Below, piece after piece: positions 23,869 through 34,085 of a stretch of DNA of 64,000 nt. The stretch covers positions 8,422,501 to 8,486,500 of the forward strand of contig NC_091661.1 in assembly GCF_042453785.1 (NCBI RefSeq), in the 5' to 3' direction. Position 1 is the stretch's first letter, and every line of letters begins with the position of its first letter. A program made the position numbers and the translations under genes. The notes under the pieces were generated by a model that was not told the origin of the DNA, did no database searches, and worked only from the letters and a program-made list of their open reading frames with translations. This DNA is from Malus domestica (taxonomy: Eukaryota; Streptophyta; Magnoliopsida; Rosales; Rosaceae).

Positions 23869-24897
23869 GGCTTTTTATTCATAATGGTCTCTGAGATTTG
23901 CATGATCAATAGAAATGGTCCCTGAGATTTCAAAGCAATAGAAATGGTCCTTGAGATTGTCTACCATCCATGATTTTGGTCATTCCGTTAAAATCTTCGT
24001 TAAGTGTCCCGGAGCTCTTGGCTGAAAATTTGGGCAATTTTCAAAGCTTCGTAAATCAATCGTTTCTTAACCAAATTCAACCCATAATATATCAAAATGA
24101 AGATAGGAAAGTGTATAATAAAATTATACTATTTGGAAGCCCAATAGTTGCTGGAGATGGTTAGAAAATAGCCTCAAAGTTGACTGGTCTGAGAGAAAAC
24201 TGGAAAACTCGCCGAAAACTGGGTAAATTTTAAACGTTCATAACTTCTTCAATACTCAACGAAATCAAGTGATTCAAAAAATAAAAATCATACTTCTTGA
24301 TGATACGAAGAGAATGGTACCTTTTCCAATGGCTAACTCACCCTATTTTGGCCGAAAAACCGCTCGAAAGTGGCTAACTCGAGACCAAGATAGCCACTTT
24401 CGAGCCGTTTTCTGGCCAAACCACGGCGATTTAGCAGTAAAAAAAGATATCATTCTCTTTTTCTCGTCGAGAAGTATGATTTTCGTTTTGAATCACTCAA
24501 TTTCGTTGAGTATTGAAGAAGTTATGAACGTTTAAAGTTTACCCAGTTTCCAGCGAGTTTTCCAGTTTTTCTACGGACCATTCACATTTTAGACTATTTT
24601 CCGGTCATCTCCGGCAATCATTGGGCTTCTAAATAGGTATAATCTTGTTCTACACTTTCCTATCTTCATTTTGATATATTATGGGTCGAATTTGGTTAAG
24701 AAACGATTGTGTTACGAAGCTTTGAAAATTGCCCAAACTTCCGGCCAAGAGTTCCGAGACACTTAATGAAGTTTTTAACGGAATGACCAAAATCATGGAT
24801 GGTGGATAATCTCAGGGACCATTTCTATTGCTTTGAAATCTCACGGACCATTTCTATTGATCATGCAAATTTCAGAGACCATTTTGTATTATTACCC
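23869..24897. mobile_element. 1-kb foldback element with 9-bp TSD TATAAAAAA
   Basis: The element is almost one long palindrome. Arms of about 480-500 bp meet near 24389, at the GCTCGAAAGTGGC / GCCACTTTCGAGC core. It is bordered by perfect 9-bp duplications TATAAAAAA at 23860-23868 and 24898-24906. A 9-bp target duplication with long arms fits a non-autonomous Mutator-type or foldback element. There is no coding capacity. Arms carry the repeated phrase ATGGTCCCTGAGATTT near both ends. Confidence 0.85.
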
Positions 24898-25007
24898 TAT
24901 AAAAAATAAAAAAATAAAAAAAAAAGGGCAGAGAGACAATAGTGCAAGGAAGGGGTATGAGGCATTTAAAACCCTATCCAAAATTTGGGTTTGGGAGTTT
25001 AGGGTGC

Positions 25008-25305
25008 GTTTGGTACGCAGACGGGACGGAACGGGACGGGACGGGACGGGACGGAACGGGACGGGACGGGACGGAACGAAGGTGTAATTTTTGAAAAAGA
25101 CATGGGGTATATTTGTCTTAAAATGGTAAAACATTGTGTTCCACAGACGTGGAACAAACCCGTTCCACGGGGGGGGAGGTGGAACGCAAAAACACCTAAA
25201 ATCTGTCCCGTGGAACAGCCCGTTCCACCCATTTTTGGCGCACCAAACGCGGGACGGAACGCCTCGTCCCGTTCCGTCCCGTCCCGTCCCACATACCAAA
25301 ACAGA
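25008..25305. mobile_element. GC-rich MITE-like inverted repeat built on GGGACGG units
   Basis: The left arm begins GGTGCGTTTGGTACGCAGAC followed by tandem GGGACGGGAC-type units to about 25076. The right arm mirrors it (CGTCCCGTTCCGTCCCGTCC, then ACCAAAAC) to about 25302. Arms are separated by about 150 bp including CCCGTTCCAC motifs. It has no coding potential, and the superfamily and target duplication were not determined. Confidence 0.55.
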
Positions 25306-25975
25306 GGCGGCAACCCTCACTCCCAGCCTCAGAGGGCACCTAGGCGCACCCTGAGGCGAGCCTTTTAAAACATTTATATATACTTAGTGTTAGGAACTCC
25401 TTCATTGCCCATTTCCCCTCATCGTTTGTTTGTGCAGATAAGTATCTTCATCGCCGAACAATTTTTGTTCCAAAGGCAATGGCAGAAAGTTCGCAAGTAT
25501 GCATAGATGAAGGGAATTAGTATCATGGGAGACATACCTATTTACGTAGGGTTATCACAGTGCAGATGTTTGAGCCAATAGAAAACATTTTTTGCTGGTG
25601 AGTAATTTTTAGTAGGTAAAGGAACATGTTCATGCCACAACATGCTGTACCAGGTGTCAATTACTGTTACTGATCGTATATTAGTCTTGCAGAACAGAAA
25701 TGGTTTTCCTCTTCAAGTTAGTGGCGTTCCCCCTGATGTTTTTAGTGAAACTGGTCAGCTATGGAACAGGTTTATACAACTCATACATAATCCTTCAATT
25801 TTATGTTGTGGTCAGTTGTGCTATTCTATAGAATATCATTGAGCTTACTGTAAGCCTAATGTTTGAATTAAAGCCCTCTGTATGATTTTAAATCAATGGA
25901 GAAAGAAGGATTTTCATGGTGGATGCGCCGCATTAGAAGAGCACAAAATATATATGACGAATTCAGGATAGACCT

Positions 25976-26690
25976 TTGAGCAGATATTAATCATGAAAGC
26001 CAACAAATTAGTTGAATAAAAACGTTGGAATCATATAAAGTTCAGTTGAATAAAATGGGACCTCAAAATAAAGTGCCATCTCGATTTTTGTTTATTTCTT
26101 TGTTCTCTTCGTTTAGATGAACGCTGGAGGGAAATCTTTCTAGTGGTAGATTGCCATGGTGATTAGGGCTTCGTCTTCAACCCACTATGTCCCTGGTTAT
26201 TGCTCTAATTCTAAATCAATTGAGTCACAAGCCCTGATGTTCAGTAACATAGTTGCTGATGCAGCAGCTTATACAAAACAAGTCACCACATTCTCTATTT
26301 TCACTGCTAAATTGGTACAAAAGTGAGAAGATGATACAACCTGGAAATTCTAGGATCCATTGTGCATGCGAGCATGCACTCATGTGTGCACGAATCCTGG
26401 ACATTCCTGGCCACACTAGCGCGGGCGACAGTCCTAGCTCTCGTGATGTACACAGTAATTTTGGATCACACGGGCTTAGGCGTGTAAATGGAAATGCATG
26501 AATACAAAGGATAAAATAGTGATCTTTGTAGCCTTAAGGATGTGATACAGATGGAATGAATGTACCTAGTGATCAAGTAGGGAAAAGGTAAGTCGCAGGT
26601 TTCATAGCCTGCAAAATAAGAAGACCGAGTGTACCAAAAAGATCAAGCAGAAAACGCAAGTCAGATTTCGTGACAGCAAAGTAGTTTGAA
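25976..26690. other. Spacer between the two convergent pseudogenes
   Basis: No exon of either gene could be recognised. The missing 3' part of the DPE1-like gene would be expected here but is absent or unrecognisable. A short AACGCTGGAGGGAAATC stretch near 26118 might be a vestige of it, but it is too short to support a claim. Confidence 0.4.
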
Positions 26691-29237
26691 TCAAGCAGCT
26701 TTCTCAATTGCTTCAATGCATTCCAAAACAGTTGCCTTGTTCGACATAGCTGTTACTATGGCCTCATGAATCGCCTTGTAGTTTTTTAAGAGTGACCCGG
26801 CAAACAAAGCCTGCAAATACACAAAACATTTCCCTCGATTATCACTACTATTTGCTACTAGAAGAAAGGCGTAATTGAATTGGCGTAGGACAGAGTTGGG
26901 CAGAGGAACTTATAATAGTTTAGCGGAAGCGAAAACACATGAAACTTAAACAATAACAAAAGTCTAACTGGAATCACTTCTGGGGCATCACACCAGTTCT
27001 TGGCCTCTCACCACAATAATCCCATGGCAGGATAAGAATTCCTATCTCTGGAAAACAAAGCTTTCCTATTCATCTACTCTTCATCCCTTTTGATTACTAG
27101 ATTGCAAGGACATTTATAATGCCTTAAACCTTAAGAAGTGTTGAGAATGAATCTCACATTGATGAAAGGAGGGACATTGCATGGGCTTATAAGAGGTTTG
27201 GCTACTCTCCATATTGCCAATTGGTTTTATGGTGCATATCCCCCCGTTGTGTTATCCACCATGTTAGGCTTGAAAATTAGCTATACGTGAGGGGGCGTTT
27301 TTCAAGCTATACGTGAGAAGGCGTGTTGAGAATGAATCTCATATTGATGAAAAATTCCTTATACGTTGATGAAAGGAGGGACTTTGCATGAAAGTAAACT
27401 TATTATAGGAAACTAAATCTAATCCTAATCAAATTGGAAAGAATCTTAATTCTTATAAAAGTAGCAAATCAAAAGACGAAAGCTCTAAATATTAAAATAC
27501 TAAAACACCCATTGATTTAGGAAGGCCACCACTTGTGTTCCGCATCATTTATTGTATACGTATACAGGAGGTTGTATGGTTATGAACTTACAGCCCATCT
27601 AGTAAGATTTTGCTGAGCTGCGGCTTGCTTCTGTTGATAAATCTCTGAACACGAGATATAAATAGGCAAGTCTCGGAACTTGGGGGTAGCATAAACATAT
27701 TATCATGAAAGAAAACAATTAATCTTAGGAAAATGGTTGTTAACCTGTAGAGTGAAAAGATCAGCAGATTGGCCAGTCACTTTGTCATCTTTCAGACCTT
27801 CTGCTGCAAATCCAGCCATTGCTACAACCGCCAACCTAAAACGCCATAAAATTTATGGATTCAACATGATGTCTATCGCATAATTGGAGTGTAATTACGT
27901 ATTGGATTTGTATTGATAAAGTTCATGTGAAGTGAAGACTCCGGAACAGGTAACCTTAATGCAAATCGACTGTTTGTGCATGAAACCGAATCAGATTAAA
28001 TGAGGGAATATTGATATGTTTAACGGATTTACAGACAACAGCTGCACTATTCTCAAACGAACAAAGAGCTCATTTGTTGCACTTCACAAGTGGAATATTA
28101 CTTGAGGAAAATGTTAAAGTTCCAGACCTTGCAGTAGCTATGACTCGACCCTCATATATTAAATACCTGTCTAGTTCCTTTGCATCGAGCTGCCTGCTGT
28201 ATATCAGATTTTCAAGCCTTTCGTCAATAAGGTTGACATGCTCTTCCCAATATCGAGAGAATATCCCAGAATAGGAAGGCCCAGCAAACAAGCAACTATT
28301 CAAAGAGAGAATTCTTAATCAGCATGCAAATTGCCAAGAAAGCAACCAACAAAATCAAAGCATTATTTTATCAATCACAAATCATAACAAGTTTTATGGT
28401 CTCTGGTGTTAATTTAGTACCTAAAAAATGAGCAGCTTCATGACTAGCAATTCTGTTCTGATAATCCGGGAAAAATGACGAAAAGCCAGATATGGCAGCT
28501 TGAAGAAGCCTAAAGTGCAGTAGAATACAGATAAACTTTTATGGAAGAAAATACTGCCAAACTTATATATATATATATCATGAATTAAAATTACAATTCA
28601 ATTCCATACAAAAAAAAAAGCTTTGTCTTACTCTTACCCAGGGGCAGTGCTTCCAACACCCAATATTGACTAAAGAGATGCTCCCAAGCATGGATGGCAC
28701 GAAAAAACCCCAATCCTACAGCAGCAGTATTACGTGCGTGAAACCAAGATGCATGTCAGTAAGAACCCCGAGCCACAATCTCTGTAAAGTATGCGAAAGT
28801 TTGTCTCTAATGTCAATGTACGACTCTAATACTTCTCACAAAATGTCGAGCAGCTATATCTAGTTAAAAAATATTTGCAGAGGGATAGACTAGGACTACA
28901 TAATTAATTGGATTCCTCAACCCCGGGCATATAACCTGATCATCTATTCAATCCATGCTTAATATGTGATCACATTCACAAGCAAAGGAACTAAGAAAAT
29001 GCCTTCTACTAATACGAAAGATGATGCAAGAGAGACAAGTAATATTCTGACGCACCATGTTCCTCTCTCTTCCACAAGATCAAAGAGGGAGGTTTGCAAA
29101 GACAACTTTCCTCTATTGACTTGCAAGTAGCAAAACGCATACTTTCATCTGAACTATACAAAATTCCGTAAAAGAATCATTGCAAAAGTATATATATAGG
29201 AATACGAAAATGGCTCCTACTTAATCACTGTTGAGAT

Positions 29238-32200
29238 AGTTGTATAAAACTTAAGATCAGAGGTATTTCACTTTGTTTGCATACCCATTCAACTATGGGT
29301 TGCCTGTATTTATAATAACAACTGAGGGTTGGAAAACCCTATTTACAAGGAGTTTCAAAACATCAAGGAATCCATAACAGAAAACTAGGGATTACAAGAT
29401 TACAAATATACATCCTAGAAACAAGGAAACCTAATCAGTGAGGAGTTCAAAACCGAAACAACGTCTGAAAGAACGCTGGACTCCTCAAGGCACGGTAGAA
29501 TTATCCTGAGGTTGACTTCGTCTAACAGCCCCCCGCAAGCTGACGGGTGGGGAAACAACCGGAAGCTTGGAAACCAGAAATTTAAACCTTGACGAAGATA
29601 ACCCTTTAGTGAAAATGTCAGCCAGTTGGTCCTGAGAACAAACATAATGAACCAAAAGCTGCCCACGAACAACTTTCTCACGAACATAATGAAAATCAAC
29701 TTCCAAATGCTTGGTTCGGGAATGGAAAACGGGATTGGAAGCAAGGGCAATCGAGGAGACATTGTCACACCAGATAACTGGTCGAACCATAGGCAAATGG
29801 AGATCACGGTATAACGACCGGAACCACGAGATCTCAGCAGCAGTATAAGCCAATTGACGATACTCCGCCTCGGCACTGGATCTTGAGACAGTCTTCTGCT
29901 TCTTCGAGCTCCAGGAAACAAGATTTGAACCCAAATATATACAAAATCCTCCAGTAGAATGACGAGTATCAGGGTTACCCGCATAATCTGCATCAGAGTA
30001 AGCTGTTAACTGGGCATCACCAGGTCGATATACTAAGCCATGATTAAACGTGGCCTTTAAGTAACGAAGTATGCGTTTAACCGCGGCCCAATGTGTGTTC
30101 TTTGGTGAGTGCATGAACTGGCACACCTGATTTACAGCATACGACAGATCAGGCCGAGTGAGGGTGAGGTACTGTAGAGCACCAACGACACTACGATATA
30201 AGTCGGGATGCTCATGGGGATCACCAACATGGGCACTTAATTTCTGACCAGTCACCACCGGAGTAGAAATAGGTTTGGCATCAGTGAATTTTGTTCTAGC
30301 TAGTAAGTCTAAGGCATACTTAGACTGACTGAGATGCATGGAATCAGCAATATATTGTACCTCAATACCCAGAAAATAATGCAAGGGCCCCAAGTCCTTC
30401 ATTGAAAACAAACTGCCAAGTTTCTTGATCAAATGGGCCATTTGAGTAGAACTATTTCCGGTAATCAAAATGTCATCGACATAGACTAACAGAATAAGAT
30501 AGACACCTCGTTTATTGTAGACAAACAAACTGTAGTCACAGGTGGATTCTTCAAAACCGAGTTGAAGTAAGAAGTCTGAAAACCGTTGAAACCAAGCCCT
30601 AGGCGCTTGTTTCAAACCATAAAGGGAACGTTGCAACTTACAGACATGGTTTGGAAACTGCTGATCAATGAAACCCGATGGTTGGCGCATGAACACATCT
30701 TCAGTTAAATAGCCATGCAAAAACGCATTTTGCACGTCGAGTTGGCGCACAGGCCATTTCTTGGACACGGCAAGACTCAACACAAGCCGAATGGTGGTGT
30801 GCTTAACAACAGGGCTGAATGTCTCATTATAATCCACTCCAGCTTTCTGGTGAAATCCGTTGGCTACTAACCGAGCTTTGTGACGCTCTATAGTACCATC
30901 GGCTCGTCGTTTAATCTTAAACACCCACTTATTTGGAAGCACATTCATGGTATGATGAGAAGGAACTAAAGTCCACGTCCCACACCGTTGTAAAGCATTG
31001 AACTCCTGGACCATTGCATGGCGCCATTCCGCATGCTTAACAGCCTGACTGTAACAAGTAGGTTCAACAGAAATAGAATCAACAGCAACATGCATAGCAT
31101 ACTTAGGGTTAGGTTTGATAACCCCTGACTTGAAACGAGTAGTCATGGAATGACCCGTATCACGAGGTTCATCAATATGCACAGGTCGAGAATCCACTAA
31201 TACTTGCTCATTGGATGGAAGGGTGAGTTCTAAAGGTCGACTAGGTTCAACAGGGGACAAGGTTGGATTTGGCACAGTGGTGGGAAGTTCGGGACTGGTG
31301 GTTGTGACGTGTGGGATAGAGCCAGAAAGAGTTGGGCTAGGATTAGGCGAAGCAGATAGCGTAGGGTTACTAGGACAAGGAAAAGTAAAAAATAACGGGG
31401 GTTCAGAATGGTTACCTGGAAGATCAACACTTGCCGAAGAAGATGTGAGTCCCTTAAAAGGGAAGAAGTCCTCATCGAATAGGACATGGCGAGACACATA
31501 AACCCGTCTCGTGGACAGATCCAAGCATTTGTATCCTTGATGATTGAGTGAGTACCCGAGAAAAACACATGGGGTAGATTTAGGTTGCAGTTTATGTTGA
31601 TTGTATGGTGTTAACCAAGGAAAACAACGACACCCAAAAACCTTCAACATGTCATAAGTTGGTTTCTTCTGAAAAATTTTCTCAAATGGTGAAGTGTTTG
31701 AAAGCACACGCGTTGGTAAGCGATTGATTAAATAAGTAGCAGTGAAACAAGCATCAACCCAATACTTATGTGGCATGAAAGATTTGGAAAGCATGACAAT
31801 GGCAGTTTCAACAATGTGACGATGTTTGCGTTCTGCTAAACCATTTTGTTCAGGATGTTTAGGGCACGAAAATCGTTGTGAAATACCATGAGCAGCAAGA
31901 AATTGTTTGAACGCATGGCTTTTGTATTCACCACCTTCATCACATTGAAAAGTTTTTATTTTGCAGTTAAACATATTTTCAACTTTGGCTTTAAACTTGA
32001 CAAAATTTTCAAACACTTCAGATTTTTGTTTCATGGGAAAAATCCAAGAATATCGCGAAAAATCATCAACAAACAAAACATAATAACGAAAACCTTCATT
32101 AGAAATAACTGGAGAACACCACACATCAGAATGTAAAAGTTGCAATGGAAATTCAGACATAGACTCGGAAATATTGAAAGGTAACCTAGTGCTTTTACCT

Positions 32201-34085
32201 AGAGGGCAGGACTCACAAAAGATTACATCACAGGCACCATGAAGAGGTACCATTTTATTGGAAACTAAAAATTTAAGGATTGGTGTGGCAGGGTGACCAA
32301 GACGAGCATGCCACTGTTGTGCCGAAGCCCGGACGCCCACACAGGCAGATACAGAATGCTTGAAATGTCCACTGCCATCTGAAAATGGGTACAACCCATT
32401 CTCACATCTCCCCCGGAAAAGCGTCTTCCGTGTCTTTAGGTCCTTGACAAGAAAAAAATGGGGAAAAATGAGTAGGTAACAGTCATTATCTAGGGTAAAC
32501 TTATGGGCAGATAGTATATTAGTGGATGCATTTGGACAGTGAAGGACATCACGTAGAACAAAAGAGCAAGCATTAGTTTCAAGGTTATTTGAACCATAGT
32601 GTGCAATCGAGATACCTGCATTATTACCTACACCCCCCACGCCTTCATTACCATTGTATGCTTTGGGATTGATCAAGTTATGAAGATCAGGAGTGATGTG
32701 GGCATTGGCACCAGTGTCAAGGAGCCAAGAGCCATTCTGTTGTTTGTTCAGGGTGATAGGTGAGGACGTCATTGCGGAAAGACGTGTCGCTGGTATGCGG
32801 CCTTCGAATGCAGTGTTCATGCGTTGGTAGCAGTCAAGAGCAGGATGGCCTGGTTTACCACAGATTTGACACACGATTCGGTCTCCACAAGAAACAAACC
32901 TGTCTCCATTACTTTGGTTGTGCTGCGGAGCATTGTTGTTGCGAAGGTTATTTCCGCGCGGAGCAGCACCACGGTGGGAGGAGTTGCCGCGTCCTCCACC
33001 ACGAGAACGTCCACCACCACGTCCACGTGAAGTCACAAAGGCATTGACAGCAGTGCCTTCAACCGAATGAACGGTGTATTCGGCCAGTCGCCTCTCCGTA
33101 GTCAGCAGCAAGGACTCAAGAGTTGGATAAGTGATAGGAGTGTCACGAGCTTGTGCAGCACTCACAGTCATCTCGAACGCGGGCCCAAGATTGTTCAACA
33201 CAATCTGAACCAGTTCGTCGTCGCTCACAGGTTGCCCAGCTAGGGCAAGATTGTCAGCGAGAGCATTCATTCGATCCAGGTAATCCGCCACAGATAGATC
33301 ACCTTTTTTTGTCTGCAACAACGAATTTCTCAGAAACAAAATTCGATTTTGAGACGTGGATGCATACCTTTGCTCAAGAGCTTCCCAGGTAGCTCGAGCC
33401 GTTCGTTTGCTTGCCACCACAGACAAGACAGAAGCAGTGAGAGAGCCATTAATCCAGCTAAGAATCATTTGATCCTGCTGCACCCAAGTTGTGTACGCAG
33501 GATTGACAGTAGCCGAACCATCAACATGTTTCGCAGGGCATAGCACCGTGCCATCAACGTAGCCCATCAGATCCCTACTTTTCAGAATAGGGAGAATTTG
33601 TGCCAACCACAGTGGGTAGTTGGTCCTATCTAATTTGATATTGACGACCGTGGAGAATGGCTGGAAGGTAGGAGGTTGGGGATTGGGGTGAACCACAGGA
33701 ACAACGGGAACATTATTTTCAGCCATGGAAGCGGTGTTGGAAAAGCTAACAGGACTAGGATCTTTGTCGTTAGACAAAAAAGGCTCTAGAGACCATATAA
33801 AACTTAAGATCAGAGGTATTTCACTTTGTTTGCATACCCATTCAACTATGGGTTGCCTGTATTTATAATAACAACTGAGGGTTGGAAAACCCTATTTACA
33901 AGGAGTTTCAAAACATCAAGGAATCCATAACAGAAAACTAGGGATTACAAGATTACAGATATACATCCTAGAAACAAGGAAACCTAATCAGTGAGGAGTT
34001 CAAAACCGAAACAACGTCTGAAAGAACGCTGGACTCCTCAAGGCACGGTAGAATTATCCTGAGGTTGACTTCGTCTAACAAGTTG
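29238..34085 (-). mobile_element. Complete young Ty1/Copia retrotransposon with TSD AGTTG
   Basis: The element is 29243-34080 (4838 bp), flanked by AGTTG at 29238-29242 and 34081-34085, in minus orientation. LTRs are 285 bp each (33796-34080 as 5', 29243-29527 as 3') and differ by one base that I can find. Read on its own strand, the LTR starts TGTTAGACG and ends GTTTTATA, so the 3' end is TA, not the usual CA. A primer-site-like TGGTCTCTAGAGCC follows the 5' LTR, and a polypurine GCGGGGGGC precedes the 3' LTR. Small size and short LTRs suggest the Ale/Retrofit group. It lies in an intron of the M41-like pseudogene, in the same orientation. Confidence 0.95.
29485..33777 (-). CDS. Copia gag-pol polyprotein, intact
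   Basis: A single 1430-aa frame with all expected parts. Gag (UBN2-like) covers about residues 40-240, with a zinc knuckle CQICGKPGHPALDC. The aspartic protease is at WLLDTGANAHI. The pre-integrase zinc finger has HARLGHP and CESCPLGKS. The integrase core carries HSDVWC, CDEGGEY and HPEQNGLAERKHR. The reverse transcriptase has WVFKIKRRADG, QLDVQNAFLHG, SLYGLKQAPRAW and the catalytic YVDD. The RNase H has AYSDADYAG, SSAEAEYR, the HLEVDFHYVRE segment and LADIFTKGL. No stop or frameshift interrupts it, and the LTRs are almost identical, so the copy could be autonomous. The last codons run into the 3' LTR (stop at 29485-29487). Confidence 0.95.
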   Translation of the reverse strand: MSNDKDPSPVSFSNTASMAENNVPVVPVVHPNPQPPTFQPFSTVVNIKLDRTNYPLWLAQILPILKSRDLMGYVDGTVLCPAKHVDGSATVNPAYTTWVQQDQMILSWINGSLTASVLSVVASKRTARATWEALEQRYASTSQNRILFLRNSLLQTKKGDLSVADYLDRMNALADNLALAGQPVSDDELVQIVLNNLGPAFEMTVSAAQARDTPITYPTLESLLLTTERRLAEYTVHSVEGTAVNAFVTSRGRGGGRSRGGGRGNSSHRGAAPRGNNLRNNNAPQHNQSNGDRFVSCGDRIVCQICGKPGHPALDCYQRMNTAFEGRIPATRLSAMTSSPITLNKQQNGSWLLDTGANAHITPDLHNLINPKAYNGNEGVGGVGNNAGISIAHYGSNNLETNACSFVLRDVLHCPNASTNILSAHKFTLDNDCYLLIFPHFFLVKDLKTRKTLFRGRCENGLYPFSDGSGHFKHSVSACVGVRASAQQWHARLGHPATPILKFLVSNKMVPLHGACDVIFCESCPLGKSTRLPFNISESMSEFPLQLLHSDVWCSPVISNEGFRYYVLFVDDFSRYSWIFPMKQKSEVFENFVKFKAKVENMFNCKIKTFQCDEGGEYKSHAFKQFLAAHGISQRFSCPKHPEQNGLAERKHRHIVETAIVMLSKSFMPHKYWVDACFTATYLINRLPTRVLSNTSPFEKIFQKKPTYDMLKVFGCRCFPWLTPYNQHKLQPKSTPCVFLGYSLNHQGYKCLDLSTRRVYVSRHVLFDEDFFPFKGLTSSSASVDLPGNHSEPPLFFTFPCPSNPTLSASPNPSPTLSGSIPHVTTTSPELPTTVPNPTLSPVEPSRPLELTLPSNEQVLVDSRPVHIDEPRDTGHSMTTRFKSGVIKPNPKYAMHVAVDSISVEPTCYSQAVKHAEWRHAMVQEFNALQRCGTWTLVPSHHTMNVLPNKWVFKIKRRADGTIERHKARLVANGFHQKAGVDYNETFSPVVKHTTIRLVLSLAVSKKWPVRQLDVQNAFLHGYLTEDVFMRQPSGFIDQQFPNHVCKLQRSLYGLKQAPRAWFQRFSDFLLQLGFEESTCDYSLFVYNKRGVYLILLVYVDDILITGNSSTQMAHLIKKLGSLFSMKDLGPLHYFLGIEVQYIADSMHLSQSKYALDLLARTKFTDAKPISTPVVTGQKLSAHVGDPHEHPDLYRSVVGALQYLTLTRPDLSYAVNQVCQFMHSPKNTHWAAVKRILRYLKATFNHGLVYRPGDAQLTAYSDADYAGNPDTRHSTGGFCIYLGSNLVSWSSKKQKTVSRSSAEAEYRQLAYTAAEISWFRSLYRDLHLPMVRPVIWCDNVSSIALASNPVFHSRTKHLEVDFHYVREKVVRGQLLVHYVCSQDQLADIFTKGLSSSRFKFLVSKLPVVSPPVSLRGAVRRSQPQDNSTVP

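Larger units (their letters stand above)
5888..25975 (+). pseudogene. DPE1: Plastid 4-alpha-glucanotransferase (disproportionating enzyme, DPE1-like) pseudogene, 3' truncated
   Basis: The family (GH77) transfers maltooligosaccharide chains in plastid starch breakdown. Eight exons are traceable: 5888-6334, 6650-6738, 7970-8030, 18757-18835, 19381-19518, 25438-25597, 25693-25769 and 25874 to about 25975. Exon 1 gives a Ser-rich transit peptide of about 55-65 residues, then RRAGVMLHPT and SPYSGQ. Phases match across the joins with GT/AG borders. Lesions are an extra base near 19398, a TAG at 25504-25506 replacing a Gln codon, an extra T near 25552, and TGA at 25571-25573 replacing Trp. Sequence stops matching right after the FRID stretch that holds the nucleophile Asp, so the rest of the catalytic half is missing. 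Introns 2, 3 and 5 carry large transposons. It is very probably a dead paralogue. The first three exons are intact and could still yield a truncated transcript. Confidence 0.88.

Noticed and set aside
24892..25368. Overlapping Arg/Pro-rich ORFs of 84-142 aa
   Set aside because: They translate the GGGACGG array and its complement in several frames. Low-complexity artefacts.
5888..26810. Frameshifts in the two host genes as sequencing or assembly errors
   Set aside because: Long transposon frames (1430, 1251 and 773 codons), the PPR gene and all ten shikimate kinase exons are free of such errors, and the DPE1-like copy also has nonsense substitutions and lost exons.
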